Source: Apostichopus japonicus (taxonomy: Eukaryota; Echinodermata; Holothuroidea; Aspidochirotida; Stichopodidae). From it: a stretch of 64,000 bases of DNA. Under the pieces are notes generated by a model. The model searched no databases, was not told where the DNA came from, and saw only the letters and a program-made list of their open reading frames with translations. Within the stretch, counting starts at the first letter, position 1. Each line of letters starts with the position of its first letter. The stretch is taken from contig NC_092571.1 in the NCBI RefSeq assembly GCF_037975245.1, positions 24,938,564 through 25,002,563 of the forward strand, written 5' to 3'. A program made the translations under genes and the position numbers. Of the stretch, positions 38,701-48,357 are shown piece after piece.

Positions 38701-41700
38701 AATGACAAATTCAAAAGTAAGATTGATTTGTAAGCCAAAAATCGTGTTGAAAAACTCATTTAAACTGTAGATGATACTTTTCGTCGAGTTTGGGTGTTAA
38801 TAACACCCTAAATGATACCGTCCCCCGAGGTTTGTTGGTATGGGGTGATAGCTGGTGACGTCAGCTACTTTGGGGACCCCAATGATACTGAGTTACAGAT
38901 TTGATTTGTTAGCCAAAAATCGTGTTGAAAAACCTCATTTAAACTGTAGATGATACTTTTCGTCGAGTTTGGGTGTTAATAACACCCTAAATGATACCGT
39001 CCCCCGAGGTTTGTTGGTATGGGGTGATAGCTGGTGACGTCAGCTATTTTTGGGACCCTAATGATACTGAGTTACAGAATTGATTTGCTAGCCAAAAATC
39101 GTGTTGAAAAACCGTATATAAACTGTAAATGAGACTTTGCGTCGAGTTTGGGTGTTAATAACACCTTAAATGATACCGTCCCCCGAGGTTTGTTGGTATG
39201 CAGGTGATAGCTGGTGACGTCAGCTACTTTGGGGACCCCAATGATACTGAGTTACAGATTTGATTTGTTAGCCAAATATCGTGTTGAAAAACCGTATATA
39301 AACTGTAAATGGGACTTTGCGTCGAGTTTGGGTGTTAAGAACACTTTAAATGATACCGTCCCTCGAGGTTTGTTGGTATGGGGTGATAGCTGGTGACGTC
39401 AGCTACCATGGGGACCCCAATAATACTGAGTTACAGATTTGATTTGTTAGCCAAAAATCGTGTTGAAAAACCTCATTTAAACTGTAGATGATACTTTTCG
39501 TCGAGTTTGGGTGTTAATAACACCCTAAATGATACCGTCCCCCGAGGTTTGTTGGTATGGGGTGATAGCTGGTGACGTCAGCTACTTTGGGGACCCCAAT
39601 GATACTGAGTTACAGATTTGATTTGTTAGCCAAAAATCGTGTTGAAAAACCTCATTTAAACTGTAGATGATACTTTTCGTCGAGTTTGGGTGTTAATAAC
39701 ACCCTAAATGATACCGTCCCCCGAGGTTTGTTGGTATGGGGTGATAGCTGGTGACGTCAGCTACTTTTGGGACCCTAATGATACTGAGTTACAGAATTGA
39801 TTTGTTAGCCAAAAATCGTGTTGAAAAACCGTATATAAACTGTAAATGAGACTTTGCGTCGAGTTTGGGTGTTAATAACACCTTAAAAGATACCGTCCCC
39901 CGAGGTTTGTTGGTATGCAGGTGATAGCTGGTGACGTCAGCTACTTTGGGGACCCCAATGATACTGAGTTACAGATTTGATTTGTTAGCCAAAAATCGTG
40001 TTGAAAACCTCATTTAAACTGTAAATGCGACTTTGCGTCGAGTTTGGGTGTTAATAACACCTTAAATGATACCGTCCCCCGAGGTTTGTTGGTATGGGGT
40101 GATATACCATGGGGACCCCAATGATACTGAGTTACAGATTTGATTTGTTAGCCAAAAATCGTGTTGAAAAACCTCATTTAAACTGTAGATGATACTTTTC
40201 GTCGAGTTTGGGTGTTAATAACTCCCTAAATGATACCGTCCCCCGAGGTTTGTTGGTATGGGGTGATAGAGGGTGACGTCAGCTACTTTGGGGACCCCAA
40301 TGATACTGAGTTACAGATTTGATTTGTTAGCCAAAAATCGTGTTGAAAAACCTCATTTAAACTGTAGATGATACTTTTCGTCGAGTTTGGGTGTTAAAAA
40401 CACCCTAAATGATACCGTCCCCCGAGGTTTGTTGGTATGGGGTGATAGTGGGTAACGTCAGCTACGTTTTTGCTCCGCAATGATACTGAGTTACAGATTT
40501 GATTTGTTAGCCAAAAATCGTGTTGAAAAACCTCATTTAAACTGTAGATGATACTTTGCGTCGAGTTTGGGTGTTAATAACACCTTAAATGATACCGTCC
40601 CCCGAGGTTTGTTGGTATGGGGTGATAGTGGGTAACGTCAGCTACGTTTTTGCTCCGCAATGATACTGAGTTACAGATTTGATTTGTTAGCCAAAAATCG
40701 TGTTGAAAAATCTCATTTAAACTGTAAATGCGACTTAGCGTCGAGTTTGGGTGTTAATAACACCTAAATGATACCGTCCCCCGAGGTTTGTTGGTATGGG
40801 GTGATAGCTGGTGACGTCAGCTACTTTGGGGACCCTAATGATACTGAGTTACAGATTTGATTTGTTAGCCAAAAATCGTGTTGAAAAACCTCATTTAAAC
40901 TGTAGATGATACTTTTCGTCGAGTTTGGGTGTTAATAACACCCTAAATGATACCGTCCCCCGAGGTTTGTTGGTATGGGGTGATAGCTGGGTAACGTCAG
41001 CTGCGTTTTTGCTCCGCAATGATACTGAGTTACAGATTTGATTTGTTAGCCAAAAATCGTGTTGAAAAACCTCATTTAAACTGTAGATGATACTTTGCGT
41101 CGAGTTTGGGTGTTAATAACACCTTAAATGATACCGTCCCCCGAGGTTTGTTGGTATGGGGTGATAGCTGGTGACGTCAGCTACTTTTGGGACCCTAATG
41201 ATACTGAGTTACAGATTTGATTTGTTAGCCAAAAATCGTGTTGAAAAACCGTATATAAACTGTAAATGGGACTTTGCGTCGAGTTTGGTTGTTAATAACA
41301 CCTTAAATGATACCGTCCCCGAGGTTTGTTGGTATGGGGTGATAGCTGGTGACGTCAGCTACTTTGGGGACCTCAATGATACTGAGTTACAGATTTGATT
41401 TGTTAGCCAAAAATCGTGTTGAAAAACCTCATTTAAACTGTAGATGATACTTTTCGTCGAGTTTGGGTGTTAATAACACCCTAAATGATACCGTCCCCCG
41501 AGGTTTGTTGGTATGCAGGTGATAGCTGGTGACGTCAGCTACGTTTTTGCTCCCCGATGATACTGAGTTACAGATTTGATTTGTTAGCCAAAAATCGTGT
41601 TGAAAACCTGTATATAAACTGTAAATGAGACTTTGCGTCGAGTTTGGGTGTTATTAACACCCTAAATGATACCGTCCCCCGAGGTTTGTTGGCAATGGGT

Positions 41701-44700
41701 GATAGTGGGTAACGTCAGCTACTTTGGGGACCCCAATGATACTGAGTTACAGATTTGATTTGTTAGCCAAAAATCGTGTTGAAAACCCGTATATAAACGG
41801 TAGATGAGACTTCGCGTCGAGTTTTGGCGTTATTAATGCCCTCTCTGATGAAATCTTTTCTCAAGGTGGTTTTGATGGGGTGATAGAGAGGGTTGCCAGC
41901 TATTACTTGCACAATTTGAAAACTTTTATTGTCTGATAACACACCCATGACTCTGTTGAATAAGTGTGTCAATTAGTTTAGTTTTTAAAACTTTACTTTT
42001 CCCCTCGTAACATTAGAATTGCCCTTAAGCTTCTCCGTAGTATCATTTTCCCCTTAGTGTTCGCTCTTATTGTTCGCTGGTAATGGTCGCTGGTAGTGCT
42101 TAACGTTCGCTGCTATTGGTCGCTGTTATTGTTCGCCAACTTCAGCCCGATTCGCGTAGTTAGGGTTAATGCAATCACTCACGTAATTGAAACGGTAACT
42201 ATATAGCACATATTATCATGGCTAAATACTTCTAAGAGGCGTTAGACCTTCTTTTTATGGGCAATTTGACCATCCAGCCGTTGGAGAAGAAGATTCTGAC
42301 GATGAAATTCTGATATGGTAAGCCGCATAGTTGCACACTGTATGTACTATGTATTGTGTATACATGTACTGTCGTAGCGCAATTGGTATAGCCTATATGA
42401 CTTACCGTTACGCGTGGCTACCATTGTATTACATAATACAGTACTTTGGAGAAAGGGGGGAAAATCAGTCATATTCCTCACATTCAAACATCAAATTATA
42501 TTTTACTTATGAAATAACATGTCTTGAACTCATCATACTATCAAAAGTCCAGCAGATTTCATCAAAATAATTTCAAATGGGCAAAAAAAGTACATTGTTT
42601 GTATCATAACCTCATTTGCATATTTACATATCTAATTAGCTTAATTATAAAAGAAAATTATAAAAATTAAAACCTCATTTCAATACCTATTTGTCAATAC
42701 TTGGGTCCCTATTGACAAAATGAACAGATTTTAAGTAATTACAATGTGTAAATATTTTTCCCCCAGGGGGACAATTATATGATCACAACATGGGAAAGAG
42801 GAGTTAAACAGTCAGATGTTGTTTTTTTATCCGTTACAGGAAGCTATTACTTGTTTAGAGGAACTGAAGTCACCTAAACTTCAACATGTATTTGTCCGCG
42901 TAGCCATTGAAGATGTTCTAGAAAAATCAAGCGGTATGAGAGAGTCCGTTGGCAGGCTCTTCCACAGGCTATTACAATCATCCACCATCTCAGTTGAACA
43001 ATTTAACTATGGGTAGGTATATTGAGAAATATTTTGGGTACAGTTTTTGCACCTGGAAGAAAGAAAGAATTGATTTAGAAAAGACAAAATTTGCTGTCTT
43101 GGATATTAAGTGCAAGTGACTTGCAGCAATTTCAATAATAACAGCAGATTTTATAACTGGTAGCAAATTCAAATATTGATTCCTTGCTGGAAGGGACAGA
43201 ATGTATGGGATGATGATTGTGTGTGTGTGAGATACCTGCTTGTAAACACGGTAACTCAAGTGTTCATGGTGGGTTAATGTCATGCTGGTATGTGGATCCT
43301 TCCTATGGAGTACTAGCACCCTTTTCTTTTCTGTGAAGGTCAAAGGTCAACAGAGGTCAAAGTCTGAAAACCTTGTAGAGACGATAGCTCTAAAAGTGCA
43401 TCTTTGTTAAAGTTCATACTTTGTATGTAGATACTGCTTGCTGAGTGCAAGAACCCTGTCGAAATTAGTAGAGGTTAAAGATCATCAAATGTCAACAGAG
43501 ATAAAAGTGTGAAAACTCTGTCAGCATAATAAGTCAAAAAGTGCTGCTTGGTTGCAGTTTGTACTGGTAAGTAGCTCTCCCTTGATGTGTGCAAGTATGC
43601 TATGGAGACTGGTAGATGTCAAAGGTTGTTTGAGGTGAACCAAGCTCAAAATCTGAAAACCTCTGCAACATAATTACCCTTAAAGTAAGGGTTAGATGAT
43701 TTTCATACTTGGTACGAATGATCCACCTTATTTGGTACAAAAACAACTTCTTTTCTGGGGAGGTCAAAGGTCATATTAGGTCAGTCTTTTAATTTTGTAA
43801 GCACGCACCTGGTAACTCAAAAGGTTTTACTTTGTTGAAGTTCATTCTAGATTAATATAGATCTGAAAATCACGTAGACATTGTACTGACAAAACTTAAG
43901 CTTGGATGATGACCTTCTTACGTGATAGGCAGGTCTGCATTTGTGCAAGAATCTTGCCGATCACTGATGGTCAACACATAAGAATCTTGTTCAATGTTCT
44001 CATACAAAGTGTATCAAGTTATCACTAAGCCAACTGACTTTCTGGTTAATCTGATCTTTGCAGGGTTGTTTCCTTTGAAACACACCAGGTATAAAATGGT
44101 GGAAAGACAAAAATTACTATTAGAAATGGACATAATTATATTAAAAAAGTAACCCCATTTGAAGCACCAAAGCTTTCTTGGTAACGAAGAGGTGAGATTT
44201 TAAACATTGTGGATGATCTCTGGTCTTCTTCATGATGAAGAAATTAAAATAAATAATTTTTTGCAAAGAAACATACTCCCCATGCAGCCATACTTTGAAG
44301 ACATCTCCTTTCTTTGCTGAATTCTGCAAATTATTCTTTTTCAAAGACTTTCTTCTCTCTGTAACAAATGTTGATCTAAATTTTGTTTACAGTCTTAACG
44401 AAATATTAGAATTTGCAGAGGACATGGAGAGAGAAATTCCACTATATTGGACTTACTTGGGTGAAATCATCGGAGCTATGGCTGCCGAAGGGGCCACCAA
44501 CTTTGCATTCCTCCGAGATGTGGTCCAAAAAATACCCAGGGAAGGGAAATCAGCCGAGTGCATGGCTGAGATCCTGAAGGCTGGTGTTAATTTAACAGTG
44601 AGTATAGACTTTGTAGATTGAAGACTTGGTGGTTTAGGGAATGAATTGAAAGACAAATATTGGTCTGTGGAGAGGAGTGTTTTATAGAGTGCCGTCGTCA

Positions 44701-47700
44701 TAGATGTTACAGACTGAGGACTGTGTGATGTGTTTTTACATTGTATTATCAGTAGTTTACAGTGTAGTATCAGATCAGTATGTAGAACATTATACACCTA
44801 AAAACAAGCATGAGCTTTTGCCGCGAATTCGCGGAATTTCCATGATTTATTTTCTACCTCGGGGACAATTTTTTTATCCTAACACACTGTAGCATATGCA
44901 ACTGGAGCCTATACCGCAATTTTTGCAAAATTCTGTGATTTTTTTTTTACCCCAGGCTCATCCCTGTACAAAATAATGTCCTTCTACCCTTCAGATGTTC
45001 CCTGCCATAGCAGTCCCCATCACTATCTCCCCTCTCTCCCTGCCCCTACACACAGCCTCTCCAATGACTGATTGAGCTGACTGTAGAATGTACAGTAAAA
45101 GAAAACAAATTGTATCCTATTGACATTCCAGTACTATTTCAGGACAGTTTAAGGCAAGTGCTTTTGAAAGTTTTGCTGTTTCAGTTTGAGACTTACTACC
45201 AACATGATGTCTCAGTCACTATGAGACGACATTATGAGATATGTTAGGTTGATCTGTGAGAGTTGTGAAAATAGACTTTCTTTATGATATCATATGGGAG
45301 TTACACCAGAAAGCATGGAGATTAATATTAGTGGTTCTTTCCCCCTCAACAGAGTGAGACACATATGGCCAAAATATGGAAAACATCTAATTTCACCTGG
45401 AGTCTATTTTTACCTTCCAGAACGAACATCCAGGAATTTGTCAAAAATAAGGTAAGTACTATTTTGAAATCAAAGAATATACTCCATTGTCATCTCAGGT
45501 CCCCTACTCGCATCCACTATTTCTGCCTTTTGCTCGCCCATGTACCTTTCCCCCACATTTATAAACAATATTTTAATTACCTTGTTTCATCAATTAAATA
45601 AGACAAACAAGTTAGTTTGATATTGATATTCAGTGTGCATGTTAATTGTCGGTCATTCATGTCATTGAATACTTCGCCATATCCATATTAACACCTGTTT
45701 GGTGGCTTTGAAGATCCTTTCAGAGTGAAATTGTGTACATTTATATTTGAAACTATGGTATGGGTAATTGCCTTTTAAAAAAGCCATTCAGAAGTTTGAT
45801 ACAGCCAGGCTGACGTTGGTGTATATTTGATGTCAGTCGATCAATCAATCAATCAAAGAATCAAATAGTAATTCAGGTAGTTTGCATTGTAAACCATTGT
45901 TTTCACTGCTGGTGGGTAAAAATTCATTGTAGGTTTATTTGTTGGTTTTGTATTTTGTTTACAGAAAGTATCATTCACAGAGCAGCCAGTAGAGAGAGTA
46001 TCACAGAGCACCCCTAAGGAAGAGACGAGGATAGGAAACTTCCAGCGGGATCTAATCCTTCAGTTCCAGAATGAAAGTCTTACTAACGATGAAGTCAAAG
46101 ACTTCATCGAGGTGAGTGAGCTTCAACATTTAGATTGCATTTCAAGTTTTGTGATGTCAGTTAAATGAATAAGATTGTGTAAGAGAAATGGCACAGGAAC
46201 AATTTCCCTTGGCAAAGAAGGTAACCACGATTGTTTGAGGTGTGTTCGTGTTGGTACTGGACGAAGAGGGTCATCTTAGGGAAACTACGCAAATTCATTG
46301 ACACCTGACTGACCTTAGTGAAATGTATGCATATTCATGGAGACATGTCTGACCTTATTGATCACTGTGAACCTTGTATGCAGAGTCTGTAAGTGTGTGT
46401 AGTCAAGTGGAACACCTTATTGCTATTAAGACAATAATAGATCAGAGATATCGCAAGGTTTTAATACAAGTTGTGCGTATTTTTAGAAGCCACTTAATAT
46501 TCAAATTAGGATTAGATTTGCACTTACGACAGTAGTGTTGCAATGAGTGATACAATCCCTGCAACATGGAAAGGCAGGTGTCACATTGGAATTTTCAAGA
46601 TGGGCTTTATCAAAATGAGAAGGAATATCATTTTGATTTTGATTTTAATTTTAATCATTTATTGTCACAGAAACAATATGCTATAAATTTACATTACTTG
46701 GGTTTTCCATTGCCTAGAATTGTACTCGCACTCCCCAGCACTTCCAGCACTTCTAGTCGCAAGAAACTAATCTTTGAGCACTTAGAAATCTCACAACTTT
46801 TAAAGAACTCAATATTATTGTTAAGCAGTGGTACAAACTGGCCAAAAACTCTAATAAACTAAAATTATGCCAAATTCCTTTGTCTTTTTCCAATTATTAA
46901 GCTTTTACTGGCATGAATGTATGGTGTAACTCTCTTGATTATTGAAAACATGTTTGAAAATAAGATTCTTCTAGTAATAGAAACTGGTTTTGCTGTTGTC
47001 TTATACAGAAATCAATTCCACCAGATGTGAGGAAGACCAAGGAATTTATACGTGCCGTAGTGTCAGCTATGTGCTTTGGAGCTGTGAAAGGTTAGTAACC
47101 TTATATGAGGGGAAGGAAAAAGTATTCCCCCTCCCCCCATCTTTGTGTAGAACATTTCAGGTCTGACTATACCCTGCAGCCTAAGTGTAAATTTGTGCAT
47201 ATTCTTGTGGGCTCACCGGAATCCATTCCTTACTTGTTTGAGAAATTACCAGATCTGTCTCGGACTTCCCGATGTTTACCAGGTTAGTCTTGGACAAAAG
47301 GATTGGTTTGCTTTTCATGGAATGGCTGGTTTTAAAACTGGTTGTGAAATTACAGAAAAGAACATTGGCTTTGGAACTTCAACCAACCTCGTTGCCAATT
47401 TACTTCTTTGCTTTTACCTTATAGGGGAAGGCACAAATAGTAGGGGTGACCATGAGTTACTGAAGAAACGATCAGTCTTAATGCAGAGGTACATTGACAG
47501 TGACGCCAAACTAGAATTACAAGCTCTCTTTGCAGTCCAACATTTGAATTACAGTCTAGAAAACCCACCAGGTGAGTTTTAAACAAGTTAAAACTTCAGA
47601 GAAAGTTATTGAAAGTTGTTCCAGCAACTAGCTGCCTTCATTTTGCTCCTGGTGGTAACTGTGTGTTATTGTTACTAACGCCATGTAATATTTGCAAGTG

Positions 47701-48357
47701 ATTGATTACCTACTAAATTTACTTAGCAGATCTATAAAGATGAAACTATTTGGCTGTTCCATTAATGAACAGGTGTATGCATCAGTAGTTCATATGTTGT
47801 TGTTTTTAGATTAGGCAACATTCATTGGAAACTTTTATCTCCTGTTTAATCTTGAACTGTTTAGGTTTGATTTTTTGCCTGAGTTTGTTGTATCATTTTT
47901 TGATTTTGGTGAATAAAGTAAAAGGAAATGTCTAAGGGTCCTTTATCGTTCCTTTAATTGTAGAGTATAACACAGTAAGATCGCAGCTTATCCATTGCAA
48001 AGGCAGCTATAGAGGATGTGGTTAAAGATGGTATTCCTTTGGAGCTAGTATCGGTACTATGGTGTTGACCATGTTACCGCTATAGTTGTGGTGAACTTGA
48101 ATTTGTTCCATCAAGTTATAGTTCTTGTAGGATGACAGGTTTTTCTGTGATGTTAACATCATCTTTATCTTTCATTAGGGCTTCTACGCTTGTACTTTGA
48201 TGTGCTATACGACGAAGATGTCATCTCTGAAGAAACATTCTACTCTTGGAAGGACAGCGACGATGCAGCGGAGAAAACGGGGAAAGGTATCGCCTTGAAA
48301 TCAGTAACCAGCTTCTTCACTTGGTTGGAGGAATCAAACCCTCCGAATTACTGGTGA
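17741..48357 (+). CDS. EIF4G: Eukaryotic translation initiation factor 4G core (17 exons, 855 aa)
   Basis: Cytoplasmic scaffold that binds eIF4A and eIF3 during cap-dependent or internal initiation. Exons: 17741–17902, 18370–18507, 19836–19895, 20601–20735, 21202–21438, 22055–22159, 24562–24810, 25126–25298, 26047–26225, 26849–26946, 42840–43012, 44393–44597, 45353–45451, 45965–46111, 47009–47090, 47425–47571, 48179–48357. Phases agree throughout and the total is 2568 nt including TGA. The first exon has R-K-I-I-P…S-E-N-A-W-K-P, matching the segment just before MIF4G in eIF4G1/3. MIF4G spans about residues 55–279, the linker 280–512, MA3 513–671 and W2 672–855. The fifth intron seems to be GC–AG. 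The tenth intron (15.9 kb) carries a 13.2-kb element. No eIF4E-binding Y-x-x-x-x-L-hydrophobic segment or PABP-binding region is seen between 16932 and 17741, and the true 5' end is uncertain. Confidence 0.95.
18370..22159 (+). CDS. EIF4G: eIF4G MIF4G (HEAT-1) domain exons
   Basis: Five phase-0 exons of 46, 20, 45, 79 and 35 codons. Landmarks in order: [10 protein letters not shown] at the start, [29 protein letters not shown], and K-I-I-K-E-K-K…R-F-M-L-Q-D-L at the end. In eIF4G1 this domain contacts eIF4A and RNA. It is strongly conserved here, unlike the diverged upstream module with the same exon layout. Confidence 0.97.
19030..19598. mobile_element. Degenerate MITE with ~30-bp inverted ends
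   Basis: The left end has GGACACAAGCCCAACCATCA; the right end reverse-complemented has AGACACAACCCAACCATCA. TTAA flanks the left end, but the right end has decayed. It lies in an eIF4G intron. Confidence 0.65.
21439..22054 (+). other. EIF4G: Probable GC–AG intron of eIF4G
   Basis: The reading frame requires joining AAG (21436–21438) to GCA (22055). The intron would start GCAGGT. Using the GT at 21443 would add four bases and break the frame. Protein length across the join matches eIF4G1. Confidence 0.7.
22160..24561. other. eIF4G intron without recognised features
   Basis: 2.4-kb intron. Apart from a short dispersed repeat (23213–23282) and TTTG-rich runs near 23100–23170, no exon, RNA gene or clear transposon end was seen. 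Confidence 0.4.
24562..26946 (+). CDS. EIF4G: eIF4G inter-domain linker exons
   Basis: Exons 24562–24810, 25126–25298, 26047–26225 and 26849–26946 encode the segment after MIF4G. It contains [24 protein letters not shown], a G-S-L-G-G-W-G-K-G stretch, an Arg/Ser/Glu-rich low-complexity part, and A-L-S-E-E-E-Y-E-K at the start of the MA3 extension. All have direct counterparts in eIF4G1. It is mainly disordered and charged. Confidence 0.93.
26953..27255 (+). pseudogene. 5'-truncated LINE fragment (C-terminal end of ORF2)
   Basis: The frame from about 27029 reads [18 protein letters not shown] and ends at TGA 27151–27153, the typical C-terminus of jockey/CR1-like LINE polyproteins. A frame shift separates it from the preceding stretch near a T-run at 27031. 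A short ACTAAACTAAA tail follows. It starts within about 10 bp of an eIF4G splice donor. Confidence 0.75.
27640..27820 (-). repeat. SINE-like or tRNA-like dispersed repeat (tentative)
   Basis: The minus strand contains GGTTCGAGTCACTC near 27792–27805, resembling a tRNA/SINE B box. No convincing A box or cloverleaf could be drawn, so a functional tRNA is not claimed. Confidence 0.3.
27821..28917. other. Intron sequence, nothing recognised
   Basis: Part of the 15.9-kb eIF4G intron before the composite element. Contains T- and A-runs near 28469–28484 and 28527–28540. No exon or RNA gene is supported. Confidence 0.4.
29470..33945. repeat. ~179-bp satellite array, left arm (~25 monomers)
   Basis: Monomers start (GGCTAACAAATC) at about 29515, 29695, 29874, 30052 and so on to 33803, a period of 178–180 bp. 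Most monomers carry GGGGTCCCC, the palindrome TGACGTCA and GGTGTTATTAACACC. Blocks about 893 bp apart (30430–31320 and 31324 onwards) are nearly identical over several monomers, showing higher-order units. The repeated 75-codon open frames are a by-product of the repeat. Confidence 0.97.
33946..35703. other. Centre of composite element, unexplained
   Basis: AT-rich sequence between the left array and an hAT-like element. One 60-codon frame (34246–34428) has no recognised domain. A CAAA-type microsatellite lies at about 35163–35200. No transposase is seen. Confidence 0.4.
35712..36933. mobile_element. Non-autonomous hAT element with 8-bp palindromic TSD
   Basis: 1222 bp. The ends CAGGGTTGTCACCA and TGGTGACAACCCTG are perfect 14-bp inverted repeats. 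The flanking 8-bp duplication GTGATCAC (35704–35711 and 36934–36941) fits the hAT target preference nTnnnnAn. CCGGGCGG repeats lie inside the left end. No transposase frame is found. Confidence 0.93.
36942..37729. other. Centre of composite element between two hAT-like elements
   Basis: AT-rich, no gene. A possible small TTAA-bounded element lies at 37291–37494 (TTAAAGGG ends), weakly supported. Confidence 0.35.
37730..38686. mobile_element. hAT-like element, ends CAGGGTTCTCGCC
   Basis: 957 bp. Left end CAGGGTTCTCGCC, right end GGCGAGAACCCTG: a perfect 13-bp inverted repeat, with further similarity inside (AACCGGGCGGG against AACCGGGTGG). No matching 8-bp duplication is visible. The right end lies about 35 bp from the start of the second satellite array. 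Confidence 0.75.
38722..41830. repeat. ~179-bp satellite array, right arm, inverted (~17–18 monomers)
   Basis: Same monomer as the left array in reverse complement (GATTTGTTAGCC recurs about every 179 bp). Near-identical blocks about 716 bp (four monomers) apart indicate separate higher-order structure. One monomer near 40100 has lost the segment holding TGACGTCA. Some monomers have GCAAAAACG in place of GGGGTCCCC, as in the left arm. Confidence 0.97.
42161..42839. other. Intron sequence, nothing recognised
   Basis: The end of the long eIF4G intron up to the acceptor CAG at 42837–42839. AT-rich. Confidence 0.4.
42840..45451 (+). CDS. EIF4G: eIF4G MA3 (HEAT-2) domain exons
   Basis: Exons 42840–43012, 44393–44597 and 45353–45451. 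Landmarks: [34 protein letters not shown], and the T-x-x-x-W-S-x-F-L-P turn, all with counterparts in eIF4G1. The MA3 domain provides the second eIF4A contact in animal eIF4G. Phases across the joins are 2 and 0. Confidence 0.95.
43250..44060. repeat. Degenerate ~150-bp tandem repeats with direct-repeat AGGTCA motifs
   Basis: Four to five diverged units share patterns such as GGTCAAAGGTCA, GAAAACCTTG, TTCATACTT and GTGCAAGAA. AGGTCAAAGGTCA occurs exactly at 43337–43349 and 43761–43773. Similar units recur at about 50090–50310 and 51964–52090, interrupted there by hAT-like insertions. Confidence 0.6.
45965..48357 (+). CDS. EIF4G: eIF4G W2 (HEAT-3) domain exons and C-terminus
   Basis: Exons 45965–46111, 47009–47090, 47425–47571 and 48179–48357. 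The last exon has [15 protein letters not shown] and [16 protein letters not shown], matching the eIF4G1/3 C-terminus that binds MNK kinases. It ends N-Y-W-stop at 48355–48357, without the acidic tail of the human protein. Confidence 0.95.

Larger units (their letters stand above)
28918..42160. mobile_element. 13.2-kb composite DNA element with 9-bp TSD and inverted satellite arrays
   Basis: The element itself is 28927–42151. The left end starts ATCTGGCTGAAGTTGGCG and the right end reverse-complemented starts ATCGGGCTGAAGTTGGCG. Inverted similarity continues for roughly 110 bp, with subterminal repeats of the type GCGAACAATAAGAGCGACCA. The perfect 9-bp duplication TCGCGTAGT lies at 28918–28926 and 42152–42160. 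Nine-base duplications with long inverted ends suggest a Mutator-like (MULE) non-autonomous element, but no transposase is seen. Inside are two inverted ~179-bp satellite arrays and a centre with two hAT-like elements. The whole lies in one eIF4G intron. Confidence 0.8.

Noticed and set aside
42366..42425. tRNA-like stretch (TAGCGCAATTGGTA resembling an A box)
   Set aside because: No matching B box or cloverleaf could be drawn.
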